From Synechococcus sp. 8F6 (GTDB lineage: Bacteria > Cyanobacteriota > Cyanobacteriia > PCC-6307 > Cyanobiaceae), in the NCBI RefSeq assembly GCF_002252665.1, contig NZ_NQKZ01000003.1:1-64000 (forward strand): DNA of 64,000 bases. The letters are read 5' to 3'. Shown here one piece after another: positions 19,808-30,012 of the stretch (position 1 is the first letter of the stretch; each line of letters begins with the position of its first letter). The position numbers and the translations under genes were made by a program. A model generated the notes under the pieces. The model worked only from the letters and a program-made list of their open reading frames with translations, had not been told where the DNA came from and ran no database searches.

Positions 19808-20703
19808 TGAACCAGCTGATCGGCGTGGATCTCGGCGGCAGCGCCATTAAGCTCGGCCGCTTCAGCGAAGCCGGGGCGTTGCTGGCCGAGCTGCAGGTGC
19901 CGACCCCCCAGCCGGCCATGCCCGGGGCCGTGACCACGGCGATTGTGGAAGCGGTGCAGCAGCTGGACCCCGAGCGTCTGGCCGACCGGGTGGGCGTGGG
20001 CCATCCCGGACCTAGTGATGCGGACGGCCGGGTGGCGCGCATCGCCATCAACCTGCCGGGCTGGCGGGATGTGCCCTTGGCCGATTGGCTCGAACCCCTG
20101 CTCGAGCGCCGCGTCACCCTGGCCAACGACGCCAACTGTGCCCTGATCGGTGAACACTGGCTGGGGGCGGCTCGCGAGGCGCGCGATGTGCTGTTGCTCA
20201 CCTTGGGCACCGGGGTTGGCGGCGCGGTGCTGCTGGATGGCCAACTGTTCACCGGCCATCGGGGAGCGGCGGCGGAGCCCGGTCTGATCGGCATCGATCC
20301 CGACGGCCCCGCCTGCAACAGCGGCAACCGCGGCTCCCTGGAAGCCTTCTGCAGCCGTCGTGGCTTCGATCGACTCTCCAGCGTGGATCCAGCCGAGCTC
20401 TGTCGCCGGGCCGATGCCGGCGATGCCGATGCGCTTGCTGTGTGGCAGTCCTATGGCCGCCTGTTGGGCATCGGCGTGAGCTCTCTGCTGTATGTGTTCA
20501 CGCCGGAGCTGGTGCTGATTGGTGGCGGCCTGAGTGGCGCCAGTGCCCACGTTTTGCCTGCGGTGTGGAGCGAGGTGGAGCAGCGGGTCCAGGCGGTGAG
20601 CCGGGAGGGGCTGACGATTCGGCGTTGCAGCCTGGGCAATGGCGCTGGCCGGCTCGGTGCCGCACGGCTGGCCCTCGAGCGCTTGGGGCCTGGCTTGGGA
20701 TGA
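19807..20703 (+). CDS. ROK-family sugar kinase lacking the zinc-binding cysteines
   Basis: 298 residues with the ATP-phosphate motif [12 protein letters not shown], the catalytic aspartate D108 in [10 protein letters not shown] and [12 protein letters not shown]. These place it in the ROK (repressor, ORF, kinase) family, probably phosphorylating glucose or an aminosugar. The family motif CxCGxxGCxE is reduced to [10 protein letters not shown] (170-179): only the first cysteine remains. The preceding GxxGH is replaced by EPGLIG, so the structural zinc is likely lost. No helix-turn-helix domain is present. Its ATG overlaps the tamB stop by 1 bp and proA starts 7 bp after its stop. A separate Glk-type glucokinase is at 29.0 kb. 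Confidence 0.88.
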   Translation: MNQLIGVDLGGSAIKLGRFSEAGALLAELQVPTPQPAMPGAVTTAIVEAVQQLDPERLADRVGVGHPGPSDADGRVARIAINLPGWRDVPLADWLEPLLERRVTLANDANCALIGEHWLGAAREARDVLLLTLGTGVGGAVLLDGQLFTGHRGAAAEPGLIGIDPDGPACNSGNRGSLEAFCSRRGFDRLSSVDPAELCRRADAGDADALAVWQSYGRLLGIGVSSLLYVFTPELVLIGGGLSGASAHVLPAVWSEVEQRVQAVSREGLTIRRCSLGNGAGRLGAARLALERLGPGLG

Positions 20704-20710
20704 TGGCGCG

Positions 20711-22012
20711 ATGATCCCTGACCCCTCCCCAGACCTGCTCGCCCGGGCGTCCCAGGTGCGCCGCTGCGCCATGGCCCTGGGCCAGCTCAGCGACGACCAG
20801 CGGCGGCAAGCCGTGCTGGTGATGGCCGCTGCCCTTGAACGCAACCGCGACGCCATCCTGGCTGCTAACCAGGCCGATCTCAGCGCCGCTGCTGCTGAGG
20901 ATCTGGCCCCGGCCCTGGTGGCCCGGCTCAAGCTCGATGGCGCCAAGCTGGATGGGGCCATCACCGGTGTGCGCCAGGTGGCCGAGCTGGCCGATCCGCT
21001 CGGGCAGCGCCAGCTGCACACCGAGCTGGATGAAGGTCTGGTGCTGGAGCGGGTAACGGTGCCCCTGGGGGTGCTGGGGGTGATCTTTGAAGCCCGGCCC
21101 GATGCGGTGATGCAGATCGCCTCCCTGGCGATCCGCTCTGGCAATGGGGCTCTGCTCAAGGGGGGGCGGGAAGCCAGCCACAGCTGCGCGGCCATCCTCA
21201 CGGCGCTGCGCCAGGGTTTGGCCGAGAGCCAGGTGGCCCCCGATGCCCTGGAGCTGCTCACCAGCCGGGAGGAGAGCCTGGGTCTGCTGAAGCTCGATGG
21301 ACTGGTTGACCTGATCATTCCGCGGGGGTCCAACGCCCTGGTGCGCTTCATTCAGGACAACACCCGCATTCCGGTGCTCGGCCATGCCGACGGCATCTGC
21401 CACCTGTTTGTGGATCGGGCCGCCGACCCGGATCTGGCCCTGAAGGTGGCGCTGGATTCCAAAACCCAATACCCCGCCGCCTGTAACGCGATCGAAACCC
21501 TGCTGGTGGATGCGGCGATCGCCCCGGCGTTTCTGCCCCGGGCAGTGGCGGCCTTTGCCGCCGCCGGCGTGGACTTGCGCGGCGATGCCGCCGCCATGGC
21601 ACTGGGGGTGAGCCATGCCGCCAGCGACGACGACTGGAGCACGGAGTATTCCGATCTGATCCTGAGCGTGAAGGTGGTGTCCGATCTGGATGCTGCCCTG
21701 GATCACATCGCCCGGCACGGCTCGCGCCACACCGATGCCATCTGCACCCGGGATGCCGCCACGGCCGATCGCTTCCTGGCCGCGGTCAACAGCGCCGGGG
21801 TGTACCTCAATTGCTCCACTCGCTTTGCCGATGGTTTCCGCTACGGCTTCGGCGCCGAGGTGGGCATCTCCACCCAGACCCTGCCGCCCCGGGGGCCGGT
21901 GGGTCTGGAGGGTCTGGTCACCTACCGCTACCGCCTGCGCGGCGAGGGCCACATCGCCGCCGACTACGCCAGTGGCGCGCGCCAGTTCAGCCATCGCAGC
22001 CTGCCGTTGTGA
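20711..22012 (+). CDS. proA: Gamma-glutamyl phosphate reductase (glutamate-5-semialdehyde dehydrogenase)
   Basis: NADPH-dependent second step of proline synthesis, reducing glutamyl-5-phosphate to the semialdehyde. From ATG 20711 ([15 protein letters not shown]) the protein is 433 residues. Conserved blocks are [15 protein letters not shown], the catalytic cysteine in [16 protein letters not shown] and [20 protein letters not shown]. An open frame reaches back to 20639 but runs inside the ROK gene. The last codons overlap folB by 4 bases (GTGA). Confidence 0.96.
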   Translation: MIPDPSPDLLARASQVRRCAMALGQLSDDQRRQAVLVMAAALERNRDAILAANQADLSAAAAEDLAPALVARLKLDGAKLDGAITGVRQVAELADPLGQRQLHTELDEGLVLERVTVPLGVLGVIFEARPDAVMQIASLAIRSGNGALLKGGREASHSCAAILTALRQGLAESQVAPDALELLTSREESLGLLKLDGLVDLIIPRGSNALVRFIQDNTRIPVLGHADGICHLFVDRAADPDLALKVALDSKTQYPAACNAIETLLVDAAIAPAFLPRAVAAFAAAGVDLRGDAAAMALGVSHAASDDDWSTEYSDLILSVKVVSDLDAALDHIARHGSRHTDAICTRDAATADRFLAAVNSAGVYLNCSTRFADGFRYGFGAEVGISTQTLPPRGPVGLEGLVTYRYRLRGEGHIAADYASGARQFSHRSLPL

Positions 22013-22401
22013 ACGACGCGGTGGGCGGCGATCGCATCTGGGTGCGCGGCTTGCGCCTCTGGGCCCACGTGGGGGTGCTGGATGTGGAGCGCGCCGAGGG
22101 CCAGTGGTTCGAGCTGGATCTCGAGCTGGCGGTCGATCTGGCCAGGGCCGGCGGCAGCGATGCCCTCGGCGACACCCTCGACTACAGCCAGCTGATCACG
22201 GCCCTGCAGTGCCAGGCCCGAGCGATCTGCTGCCAAACCCTCGAGAATTACAGCGAGCGGATTCTGGATCTGGCTGAGGAGCTCTATGGGCCGGTGCCAA
22301 TCCGCCTGGAGCTGCGCAAATGCCACGCTCCGGTGCCGGGCTTTGGCGGCGTTGTGGCGGTGGAGCGTCGCCGACGCTGGCTCATGGCACCTGAATTGTG
22401 A
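22009..22401 (+). CDS. folB: Dihydroneopterin aldolase
   Basis: Folate pathway enzyme cleaving 7,8-dihydroneopterin to 6-hydroxymethyl-dihydropterin and glycolaldehyde. The GTG start at 22009 overlaps the proA stop and gives 130 residues, the normal size. Motifs are [18 protein letters not shown] near the N-terminus, TLDYSQL in the middle and [21 protein letters not shown] near the end, with the usual K and E positions. The 3' end overlaps the convergent DOMON-like gene by 20 bp. Confidence 0.93.
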   Translation: MNDAVGGDRIWVRGLRLWAHVGVLDVERAEGQWFELDLELAVDLARAGGSDALGDTLDYSQLITALQCQARAICCQTLENYSERILDLAEELYGPVPIRLELRKCHAPVPGFGGVVAVERRRRWLMAPEL

Positions 22402-23074
22402 ATCCACCGCGATGGTGGAAATCGGCCTCGGCGGCTGGATGGTGCAGGGCCCAGTAGCTCAGGGTTCCATCGCTGCCTTGGATGACGGCCGTGATGCCAA
22501 CCTCCAGCCCTGGGCGTTCAACTGAGGTGGCCCCAGTTGCACCAGCTGTTTCAAAAGCTGATTCACCAGTTGTTTCACAACCTGTTTCACAAGCTCTTTC
22601 AACGCCTTGTCTTTGCACATCGGGGGGCAGTGGGCAGCGCAGCGTCAAGGTCAGCTGCTGCGTCGTGAAGCCTGCCCCATGCTGTTCCACCTGGAAGAGC
22701 AGTTGCTGATAGGCCGGTTCGGGCGTCAATCCCTGCCGGTAGCCCTCCAGGCGGTAGACGTTCCAGTGGCCGGCCGGGGACAGGTTGAATTCCCAGTAGC
22801 CGTTGGCTCCCTGGCGGGCCAGGAACAGCTCCAGGCAGGTGGTCTGCCAGAGCAGATCGCGCCGCTCCGGCTGGCTGGCGGGAGCGGGGAGGCTCAGCCG
22901 GGCCAGATCGCCCTGGAGTTGGTAGGCAATCTCGAGGGTGTCGGCCTCGAGGGTGCCTGCGGTGAAGCTGAGGTGGCCGCTGATCGTGAAGCTCTCAGGA
23001 AGGCTGGAGCCACCAGGCTCCTTGTCTGGACTGCCGCCGCTAAAGGGGATCAGCCGGAAGGGAGTGCTGGTCAT
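22382..23074 (-). CDS. DOMON-like domain protein
   Basis: 230 residues from ATG 23074, with GTG 23077 an alternative. No signal peptide. The beta-sandwich pattern and motifs LWQTTCLELFLA and GYWEFNLSPAGHWNVYRLEGY match cyanobacterial DOMON-like proteins, a fold that binds haem or sugars elsewhere. Its role here is unknown. A stretch near residues 155-180 (CETG CETT GESA FETA GATG) has a 4-residue period, created by a 12-bp tandem DNA repeat at 22540-22611 read antisense. The insertion probably forms a flexible loop. The start overlaps the stop of the phosphotransferase gene by 1 bp. Confidence 0.78.
   Translation of the reverse strand: MTSTPFRLIPFSGGSPDKEPGGSSLPESFTISGHLSFTAGTLEADTLEIAYQLQGDLARLSLPAPASQPERRDLLWQTTCLELFLARQGANGYWEFNLSPAGHWNVYRLEGYRQGLTPEPAYQQLLFQVEQHGAGFTTQQLTLTLRCPLPPDVQRQGVERACETGCETTGESAFETAGATGATSVERPGLEVGITAVIQGSDGTLSYWALHHPAAEADFHHRGGFTIQVP
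22540..22611. repeat. 12-bp tandem repeat, about 5-6 degenerate units
   Basis: Successive units caccagctgttt, caaaagctgatt, caccagttgttt, cacaacctgttt, cacaagctcttt, then a partial unit. Consensus cacaagctgttt. It lies inside the DOMON-like gene on its non-coding strand and is visibly AT-richer than its surroundings. Closely related units occur at 46019-46126 in a different gene. Confidence 0.8.
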
Positions 23075-24159
23075 CACAGCGCGTCGACGATGGCGCGGAT
23101 CTCAGCTTCCTGGGCTTCGATGCTTTCGGTGAGCCGAAACTGCACCCGGGCGCGATCGAGGTTGTGGCCGGGCCTGCTGGTGCGGAAGTATGCATCGCCC
23201 GCCAGGTGGTCGCTGAAGAAACGCAGGCCGAGCTCGAAGCTGATCAGGCGGGCTGCATCGAAAATGTGGTCGAGGTCGGCAGCGCTGAGGCAGGCGCGGG
23301 CCGCCCCCAGGTAGCCCTGAAGCACGGCCCGGCAGAGCTCCAGGTCGAAGCACACCCCCTCGCCATCGCCGGCTTCCTCTCCGAGACGATTGCAGGCGGA
23401 GCGCAGGCAGTCACCGATGTCGTAGTGCACGAGCCCGGGCTTCACCGTGTCGAGATCCACCAGGCTCACAGCGATCCCCGTGTTGGCGCAGAGCATCACG
23501 TTGTTCACCTTGGGATCGCCATGAATGGGCCGTAGCTGCAGCCGCCCGGCCGTTGCTGCGTCCTCCAGCAGCGGGGCAAGCTTGCGGCGCTGCTCCACAA
23601 AGGTGCAACACCACTGGCTCCGATCGCAGAGCTGGTGCAACGTGGACTGCAGGGTGGTGTCGTAGGCGGCTAGATAGCCGGGTGTGATGTGGAACCCGGG
23701 CAGGGTGTCGGCCAGCTGCTCGGCGGGCAGATCGCTGATCAGGCTGTGGAACAACCCCAGACCCCGCCCAACCTGCCGAGCCTGCTCCGCGGTGGTGATG
23801 GCATCCACTGTCACCGCGTCGTTGACGAAGGTGAGCAGCCGCCAGAACTGGTCCCCCCTCTCCATCCAGGGCTCTCCCGTGTGGCGGTTGGGGATCACCT
23901 GGGGCACCTCCCAGCGTTGGCCCGCCATCGGCCGCTGTTGGACGTGGTTGCTGAGCACCTGGAGGTTGCCCATCACCAGCTGGGGCTGGGGAAACACGGC
24001 CCTGTTGATCCGCTGCAGCACAAAGCGATCGCCTCCGGCGGTGTCCACCCGGTAGGTGTCGTTGACGTTGCCGTTGCCCAGGGGCGCAATCGCGGTGACG
24101 GGCCCGGGCAGGGCAAAGGCCTCGGCGATGGCCACCAGCTCCGGGGCGGCAGCAGCCAT
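23074..24159 (-). CDS. Aminoglycoside-phosphotransferase-fold kinase (NahK-like)
   Basis: 361 residues with a protein-kinase-like fold. The N-lobe nucleotide loop is PLGNGNVNDTYRV, and FVLQRINRAVFP carries the ATP-binding lysine or its substitute. The catalytic loop is IHGDPKVNNVML, with the D in HGD and N in VNN. LVDLDTVKPGLVHYDIGDCLR holds the metal-binding DxD. The GNxN-TY pattern and the HGDPKxNN loop resemble N-acetylhexosamine 1-kinases, so a sugar or aminosugar is the likely substrate. That is inference. Its start overlaps the M3 peptidase stop by 1 bp and its own stop overlaps the DOMON-like start. Confidence 0.82.
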   Translation of the reverse strand: MAAAAPELVAIAEAFALPGPVTAIAPLGNGNVNDTYRVDTAGGDRFVLQRINRAVFPQPQLVMGNLQVLSNHVQQRPMAGQRWEVPQVIPNRHTGEPWMERGDQFWRLLTFVNDAVTVDAITTAEQARQVGRGLGLFHSLISDLPAEQLADTLPGFHITPGYLAAYDTTLQSTLHQLCDRSQWCCTFVEQRRKLAPLLEDAATAGRLQLRPIHGDPKVNNVMLCANTGIAVSLVDLDTVKPGLVHYDIGDCLRSACNRLGEEAGDGEGVCFDLELCRAVLQGYLGAARACLSAADLDHIFDAARLISFELGLRFFSDHLAGDAYFRTSRPGHNLDRARVQFRLTESIEAQEAEIRAIVDAL

Positions 24160-26267
24160 CAGGCGGCCACCAGCCCGGAGTGGCGGATCAGGGCCTCACT
24201 GCTGGGTTGGCGGCCGCGGAAAGCCTCGAACACCTCCGCTGGAGGGAGGCTGCCGCCCAGGCTGAGCACGGTGTCGCGGAAGCGGCGGCCGGTGGCCACG
24301 ATCTCTTCTTCCTGCTCGAGCCCCACCTCTTCAAAGGCGCTGAAGGCGTCGGCGCTGAGCACCTCGGCCCACTTGTAGGAGTAGTAGCCGGCCGAATAGC
24401 CGCCAGCAAAGATGTGGCTGAAGGCGCAGAGAAAGGCGTCTTCGGGGATGGGTTCGAGCACTGTGGTGGTGCGGGCGAGGTCGCGGCGCAGCTGCTCCGG
24501 GCTCTGGCCGCAAGCCGGCGTCCACTGGCTATGCAGGCGCAGGTCGGTGAGGGCGAAGTGCACCTGCCGCAGGGTGGCGCTGCCACCCATGAAGGTGCGC
24601 GCCGCCAGCAGCTTCTGATAGTCCGATTCCGGCAGGGGTTCACCGGTTTGCCAATGGCGGGCCATGCCCATCAGGGTGGCTCGGTCGTAGCACCAGTTCT
24701 CCATGAACTGGCTCGGCAGCTCCACCGCATCCCATTCCACGTTGTTGATTCCGGCGGCCTGCGGGCGCTCCACGGTGGTGAGCATGTGCTGGAGCCCATG
24801 GCCAAACTCGTGGAAGAGGGTTTCCACCTCGTCGAAGGTCATCAGGCTGGGGGTGTCGCCCACCGGCGGGCTCTGGTTGCAGATCAGGTAGGCCACGGGC
24901 AGCACCGCTTCGCCGGCATGGGTGCGGGAGCGACCGAGGCACTCATCCATCCAGGCACCACCGCGCTTGCTGCCGGGGCGGCTGTAGGGATCGAGGTAAA
25001 AGCCTGCCAGGGCTTGGCCGCTGGCCCCATCGAGCACGCGGAAATAGCGCACATCGCTGTGCCAGATGGGCGCCTCGCCATCGGCGGCAACGATGCGGAT
25101 GTCGAACAGGCGCTGGCAGAGGCCGAACAGCCCCTGCAGCACCTGCTCCAGGGAGAACCAGGGCCGCAGGGCTTCGCTATCGAGGTCGAAGCTCTCTTGC
25201 CGCAACACTTCAGCCCAGTAGCTCACATCCCAGGGTTTGAGTGCCGCGGCCTCGTCGGCGCCATGGCGGGCGGCGCAGGCGGCAAGGGCCTCCAGCTCCT
25301 GCTGGGCGGCGGGATAGGCGGCGGCTCGCAGGTCGTCGAGCAACGCTTCCACCTCCGCCACTGAGCCGGCCATCTTCGAGGCGAGGCTCACCTCGGCCCA
25401 GTTGGCATAGCCCAGGCGCTGGGCCTGCTCCAGCTTCAGCTGCAGGATCTGCTCGATCAGGGGATGGTTGTCGAGCTCGCCCGTGGAGGCCCGGCTCACC
25501 TGGGCGCGGTACACCTGCTCGCGCAGGTCGCGGCGCTGGCTGTATTTGAGGAACGGCACCACCCGGGGCATGTCGAGTCCAAGCCGCCAGCCGCTCTCGC
25601 CAGCATCCCGGGCGGCCTGGGCCAGCAGCTCCCGCAAACTCGCCGGCAAGCCGGCCAGGTCGGTCTCACTGGTGAGGGTGAGACTCCAGCCATTGGTGGC
25701 ATCGAGCACGTGGTTGCTGAAGGTGGTGGCCAGCTCGGCCTGCCGGGCGCTGGCGGCATTGAAGGCCTCCTGCTCCGCTCCCTCCAGCCCGACCCCGCGC
25801 AGGCGCATGTCGCGCAGCTCGGCCTCCAGGATGCGGCGCTGGGTGCCATCGAGGTTGGCGGCGTTTTGCTGCAGGGCTTCGAGGGCGCGGTAGATCGGCC
25901 GCGACTGGCCGGCGCGGTTGCCGAATTGCACCACGGCGCCCTGCTGCTGCTGGTGGGCCGTCCGCAATTCGGGGGTGTTGCAGACGCCATTGAGATGGCT
26001 CACCACCCCCCAGCTCCAGCGCAGGCGCTCGCCGAGATGGTGCAGGGGATCCATCAGCTCGTCCCAGGCGAGCGGAGTGGCCTCGGCCAGCCTCTGCTCC
26101 AGCTTGGTTTCCAGGGCCGTGAGTTCACTGTTGAGGGCATCAAGCAGGGCGGGGATGCCCTGCTGCACCTGCTCCGGTGTGATCGCCTCAAACTGGGGCA
26201 GACCCTGGCCAGCCAGCAGTGGCAGCGAAGCGCTCACGGTCATGGGTGCGATCGGAAGTGCCTCCAT
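24159..26267 (-). CDS. prlC: M3 family oligopeptidase (PrlC / oligopeptidase A type)
   Basis: 702-residue cytosolic zinc metallopeptidase that degrades short peptides, including cleaved signal peptides. The zinc site is HEFGH in LFHEFGHGLQHML, with a downstream glutamate in NNVEWDAVELPSQFMENW. GGYSAGYYSYKWAE near the C-terminus is the conserved substrate-binding loop. Length and layout are standard for the family. ATG 26243 (MTVSASLP) is an alternative start. It follows ndhD by about 30 bp on the same strand and is coupled to the downstream kinase. Confidence 0.94.
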   Translation of the reverse strand: MEALPIAPMTVSASLPLLAGQGLPQFEAITPEQVQQGIPALLDALNSELTALETKLEQRLAEATPLAWDELMDPLHHLGERLRWSWGVVSHLNGVCNTPELRTAHQQQQGAVVQFGNRAGQSRPIYRALEALQQNAANLDGTQRRILEAELRDMRLRGVGLEGAEQEAFNAASARQAELATTFSNHVLDATNGWSLTLTSETDLAGLPASLRELLAQAARDAGESGWRLGLDMPRVVPFLKYSQRRDLREQVYRAQVSRASTGELDNHPLIEQILQLKLEQAQRLGYANWAEVSLASKMAGSVAEVEALLDDLRAAAYPAAQQELEALAACAARHGADEAAALKPWDVSYWAEVLRQESFDLDSEALRPWFSLEQVLQGLFGLCQRLFDIRIVAADGEAPIWHSDVRYFRVLDGASGQALAGFYLDPYSRPGSKRGGAWMDECLGRSRTHAGEAVLPVAYLICNQSPPVGDTPSLMTFDEVETLFHEFGHGLQHMLTTVERPQAAGINNVEWDAVELPSQFMENWCYDRATLMGMARHWQTGEPLPESDYQKLLAARTFMGGSATLRQVHFALTDLRLHSQWTPACGQSPEQLRRDLARTTTVLEPIPEDAFLCAFSHIFAGGYSAGYYSYKWAEVLSADAFSAFEEVGLEQEEEIVATGRRFRDTVLSLGGSLPPAEVFEAFRGRQPSSEALIRHSGLVAA

Positions 26268-26296
26268 TTCACCCGATTGGAGCGGGGTGGCGTGGT

Positions 26297-27886
26297 TCAG
26301 CCCAGGGCGGTCAACCGGCCCACGGCGAGCAGGGCGGTGGAGCTGAGCTGCTCGGCCAGGGCATTGGTGGACGCCTCATAGACATCGATCGCCAGCCGGG
26401 GCCAGAAGCCAATGGCCAGGGTCGGCACCAGCAAGGTCAGACCGATCAGCAGTTCGCGCGGGCGCATGTCGCCCACCATGGCCAGTGCCGGAATCCTGGG
26501 GCCAAAAAACACGCGGCGGCAGAGGCTGAGCAGGTAGATGGGCGTCAGCACAAGGCCGATGGCCGCCAGCACGATCGTGATCACGCGGAAGCCGATGGTG
26601 AAACCGTCGTTCGCCGTCACGCCGAGAAACACCGTGATCTCACTGACAAAGCCGCTCATGCCAGGCAGGGCCAGTGAGGCGAGGGAGCTGGCCAGGAAGA
26701 AGGCGAAGGTGATCGGTAGAGCTTTGGCCAGGCCCCCCATGTTGGGGATCGACAGGGTTTCGGTGCGCTCGTAGAACACACCGGTGACAAAGAACATGGC
26801 GGCGGCGATCAGGCCATGGCTGATCATCTGCAGCATGGCGCCACTGAGGCCGAGGGCATCGATCGCGCCGATTCCCACCAGCACGAAGCCCATGTGGCTC
26901 ACCGAGCTGCAGGCGATACGGCGCTTGACGTTGTCTTGAGCGAAGGCGTTCAGCGCCCCGTAAATGATGTTGACGATGCCCAGCACGATCAGGGCTGGCG
27001 CTAGCTGCAGGTGGATCTCCGGCAGCATCTGCACGTTGAAGCGCAGCAGGGCATAACCGCCCATCTTGAGCAGCACCCCCGCCAGCAGCATCGACACCGG
27101 CGCGTTGGCTTCGCCGTGGGCATCGGGCAGCCAGGTGTGCAGCGGGAACACCGGCAATTTCACGCCGAAGCCCACCAGGAAGCCCAGATAGCAGAGCAGG
27201 CCGAAGGTGCCTCCAGGGGACCGGGTGGAGAGCTCCGAGAGGTTGAAGGTGAAGGTGTCGCCAGAGAGGGCGAGGGCCAGGCCGCTGAGCAAGATCAGCA
27301 GGGAAGCTGTGGCGGTGTAGAGGATGAACTTGGTGGCCGCGTATTGGCGTTGCTTGCCGCCCCAGATGGCGATCAGCAGGTAAACGGGTACCAGCTCCAG
27401 TTCCCAGGCGAGGAAGAAGAGCAGGAAGTCTTGGGAGAGAAACACCAGGCCCTGGGCCGAGGCCTGCACCAGCATCAAACCGAAGTAGAGCCGGGTTTTG
27501 CGCTGGATGTTCCAGCTGGCCGCAACCGAGAGCAGCGTGACCACGCCAGAGAGGAGCACCAGAGGAGCGGAGAGGCCATCGGCTGCCAGGGACCACTCCA
27601 AGCCAAGGGCTGGCACCCAGCTGACCCGCTCCACCAGTTGCAGGCCACTGTCGGAGCCGTCGTAATGCTGGCTGAAGCAAATCAGCATAAGAGCCAAGTC
27701 GACCCCCAGGGCCCCCAGGGCCAGGGTGCGCGGCCATTTCGGATCGCTGCCATCTCCTGGCAGCAGGGGCATCAACAGGGCGACCGCCGCCGGGAGCAGC
27801 ACGATCAGGCTTAACCAAGGAAACGCGCTGTCCTCGGTGGGCAGGGCAAGGCTGGACGCGGCGAGCAGGGGCAGGTTGGCGTCCAT
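26297..27886 (-). CDS. ndhD: NAD(P)H-quinone oxidoreductase chain 4 (NdhD)
   Basis: Proton-pumping antiporter-like subunit of the thylakoid NDH-1 complex, which works in respiration and cyclic electron flow around photosystem I. 529 residues from ATG 27886 with about 14 membrane helices. The pumping-channel residues are recognisable as E in [11 protein letters not shown] and the lysine regions [10 protein letters not shown] and [30 protein letters not shown] is the family signature. Which NdhD isoform (NDH-1L respiratory or CO2-uptake type) cannot be decided from sequence by eye. The absence of neighbouring ndhF/cupA favours the respiratory/cyclic form. Confidence 0.94.
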   Translation of the reverse strand: MDANLPLLAASSLALPTEDSAFPWLSLIVLLPAAVALLMPLLPGDGSDPKWPRTLALGALGVDLALMLICFSQHYDGSDSGLQLVERVSWVPALGLEWSLAADGLSAPLVLLSGVVTLLSVAASWNIQRKTRLYFGLMLVQASAQGLVFLSQDFLLFFLAWELELVPVYLLIAIWGGKQRQYAATKFILYTATASLLILLSGLALALSGDTFTFNLSELSTRSPGGTFGLLCYLGFLVGFGVKLPVFPLHTWLPDAHGEANAPVSMLLAGVLLKMGGYALLRFNVQMLPEIHLQLAPALIVLGIVNIIYGALNAFAQDNVKRRIACSSVSHMGFVLVGIGAIDALGLSGAMLQMISHGLIAAAMFFVTGVFYERTETLSIPNMGGLAKALPITFAFFLASSLASLALPGMSGFVSEITVFLGVTANDGFTIGFRVITIVLAAIGLVLTPIYLLSLCRRVFFGPRIPALAMVGDMRPRELLIGLTLLVPTLAIGFWPRLAIDVYEASTNALAEQLSSTALLAVGRLTALG

Positions 27887-28008
27887 CACGGCCCGGTTGC
27901 AGATCTGGTAATTCCCAGGGCAGGACCGAGATCGGACCCTGTTGGAATCGGCGATGAATCTATCAGTCGCCCCAGGGGAGTTGAGTAAAAATACTTAGAT
28001 CGCTGGAT

Positions 28009-28974
28009 TCAGCTGGGGGCTCCGGCCGGTTGATCGGGCAGCGCTTCCCAGCGGCTCCCCTCCTGCTGGAGTGGCAACACCTCGGAGCGCGATTCCACGC
28101 CGGCCTGGTGCCAGGCCCGCACCATTGCCGTGCTCACCGCTTCGGCCACGGGCTTGGGGCAGAGGGCCAGCAGGCTGGGGCCGGCGCCGCTGATCACGCA
28201 GCCCCAGGCGCCAGCGGCCAGAGCCGCTTCTCGCACGGCCTTGCCGCCATGGATCAGACCCCAGCGGTAAGGCTCATGCAAGCGGTCGTGCATGCCATCG
28301 GTGATCAGGTCGCCGTTGCCGGTGCGCAGCCCCTGCAGCAGCAGCGTCAGCGATCCCAGGTTGATCACCGCATCACCCACCGGAATCGACTTGGGCATGG
28401 CACGGCGGGCTTCGCTGGTGGTGAGCCGGATGGCGGGGATCGCCACCACGGCCTGCACCTCCGGCGACCACTCGCAACGCACCACCCGCCAACGGTGGGA
28501 AGCGGCTTTGGCGGTCATGCACAGCCCGCCCACCAGGGAGGGCACCACGTTGTCGGGATGGCCTTCGATGTCGATGGCCAGTTCCAGCAGCTTCTCGCGG
28601 CTGAGGGGCTCGCCCACCAGGGCGTTGGCGCCGATCAGGCCAGCCACAATCGCCGTGGCGCTGCTGCCCAGGCCACGGGCCGGTGGCACGGCCAAGCGCA
28701 CCCGGGCCTCGAGGGCTACCGGCTCCTCACCGGCTTCCTTCCACACCCGTTGGGCGGAGCGATACACCAGGTTGTCGGGGCCCCCGCGCAGGTGGGCGCC
28801 CTCGCTGCCTTCGATGATCAGATCGAAGCGCTCACTGCCACCCTCGATGCAGCGCATCTGGAAAACGTTGTCGAGATCAAGAGCCGCTCCGAGGCAGTCA
28901 AAGCCAGGGCCCACATTGGCTGTGGTGGCGGGAACGTGAACCACAACCCCTTGGCCGACCCGGGGGCGCACCAT
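28009..28974 (-). CDS. thrB: Homoserine kinase
   Basis: GHMP-family kinase phosphorylating L-homoserine for threonine synthesis. 321 residues. The N-terminal VHVPATTANVGPGFDCLG is the family signature, the ATP loop is PPARGLGSSATAIVAG, and GAWGCVISGAGPSLLALC is the C-terminal GHMP motif. The gene lies in a thrS-glk-thrB unit, so threonine synthesis and threonyl-tRNA charging share a locus. 34 bp separate glk's stop from this ATG. About 120 bp to ndhD contain the AT-rich agtaaaaatact near 27985-27996, which may be part of the ndhD promoter region. Confidence 0.96.
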   Translation of the reverse strand: MVRPRVGQGVVVHVPATTANVGPGFDCLGAALDLDNVFQMRCIEGGSERFDLIIEGSEGAHLRGGPDNLVYRSAQRVWKEAGEEPVALEARVRLAVPPARGLGSSATAIVAGLIGANALVGEPLSREKLLELAIDIEGHPDNVVPSLVGGLCMTAKAASHRWRVVRCEWSPEVQAVVAIPAIRLTTSEARRAMPKSIPVGDAVINLGSLTLLLQGLRTGNGDLITDGMHDRLHEPYRWGLIHGGKAVREAALAAGAWGCVISGAGPSLLALCPKPVAEAVSTAMVRAWHQAGVESRSEVLPLQQEGSRWEALPDQPAGAPS

Positions 28975-29016
28975 GCAACAACGTCTGCTCGACCCAGTGT
29001 CTCAGGCCGCCCAATC

Positions 29017-30012
29017 TCAGGCCACCAGCATGCGCGCTCGGCAGGCGGCGCTGAACTGGCCGATCGCGGCATCGAGTACGGCGGTGATCGGCATGTCGGC
29101 CAGCACGGCAGCGAGGCGTCCCTTGCGCAGAAAGGCCTCCGTGAAACCGGGCGACTGGAGGGCCGCCAGCAGTTTTGCGGCGGTACCGCCGGCCAGCCAC
29201 ACCCCGCCGCGGCTGAGGCCGGCCAGGGCGAGATCGCCGCAGACACTGCCGTAACAGCTGATCCAAAGTGCCAGGGCTTCGCCCGCCAGGGCATCGCCCC
29301 GGGCGGCGGCTGCGGCCACTGCCGCTGGTAAGGCGTCTCCATCCACCAAGGCGCTGAGGGGATGGCCGGCGTCCGGGTGGCGACTGGCCAGCAACCAGCG
29401 CGCCACCTCGCCGAGCCCCGTGCCACTCACCACCCGCTCAATCGACACCCGCTCCAGACCGCGTGCAGCGGCCAGCCATTGCTTGAGCTCCCACTCCGCC
29501 TGGCTGCGGGGGGCAAATTCGCCATGGGCGGCTTCGCTGGCCATCGCTACCAGGCCTGTGGGCGTCGGCACCCCGTAGGCCACCCCCAGGCCCGTTCCCG
29601 CCCCCAACACCAGCAGTGGCGCTTCGGGCCGAGGTCGCCCCGGACGGATCGGGGCCTGCTGGTGCTCGGCGAGGTGGGGCAGCCCGTAAATCAGAACAGC
29701 GAAATCATTGACCAACGCGACCTGGCCGATCCCGGTTGCGCTCGCCAGCAGTGCCTCGTCCAGCTGCCAGCTGAGGTTGGTGAGCTGGGCTTGCCCCCCC
29801 TCCACCGGCCCGGCCACCGCCAGGCAGGCCGCTGCCGGGGGCTGGTGGGATCCGGCAGCCAGGAAGGCACGCACCATGGGCGCTAGATCGTCCCAGTCGG
29901 CCGATGAATAGCGCTCGCTGCCCAGCAGGCTCAGGTTGCCTTGCTCCCCTAGCGCGTAGAGCGCCAAGAGGGTTTTGGTGCCACCGATGTCGCCGGCCAG
30001 CAGGGTGGTCAT
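29017..30012 (-). CDS. glk: Glucokinase
   Basis: Phosphorylates glucose to glucose-6-phosphate using ATP. 331 residues in the bacterial Glk family (non-ROK), with LAGDIGGTKTLLAL (phosphate-1), the catalytic aspartate in ALVNDFAVLIYGL and LVLGAGTGLGVAYG (phosphate-2/adenosine). It starts within the thrS stop (ATGA, 4-bp overlap), so it is coupled to thrS. It probably salvages free glucose from glycogen or compatible-solute turnover. Confidence 0.95.
   Translation of the reverse strand: MTTLLAGDIGGTKTLLALYALGEQGNLSLLGSERYSSADWDDLAPMVRAFLAAGSHQPPAAACLAVAGPVEGGQAQLTNLSWQLDEALLASATGIGQVALVNDFAVLIYGLPHLAEHQQAPIRPGRPRPEAPLLVLGAGTGLGVAYGVPTPTGLVAMASEAAHGEFAPRSQAEWELKQWLAAARGLERVSIERVVSGTGLGEVARWLLASRHPDAGHPLSALVDGDALPAAVAAAAARGDALAGEALALWISCYGSVCGDLALAGLSRGGVWLAGGTAAKLLAALQSPGFTEAFLRKGRLAAVLADMPITAVLDAAIGQFSAACRARMLVA

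Noticed and set aside
20498-21994. 498-residue minus-strand frame opposite proA
   Set aside because: proA is a full-length well-conserved gene. The antisense frame has repetitive His/Gln/Gly-rich sequence with no domain.
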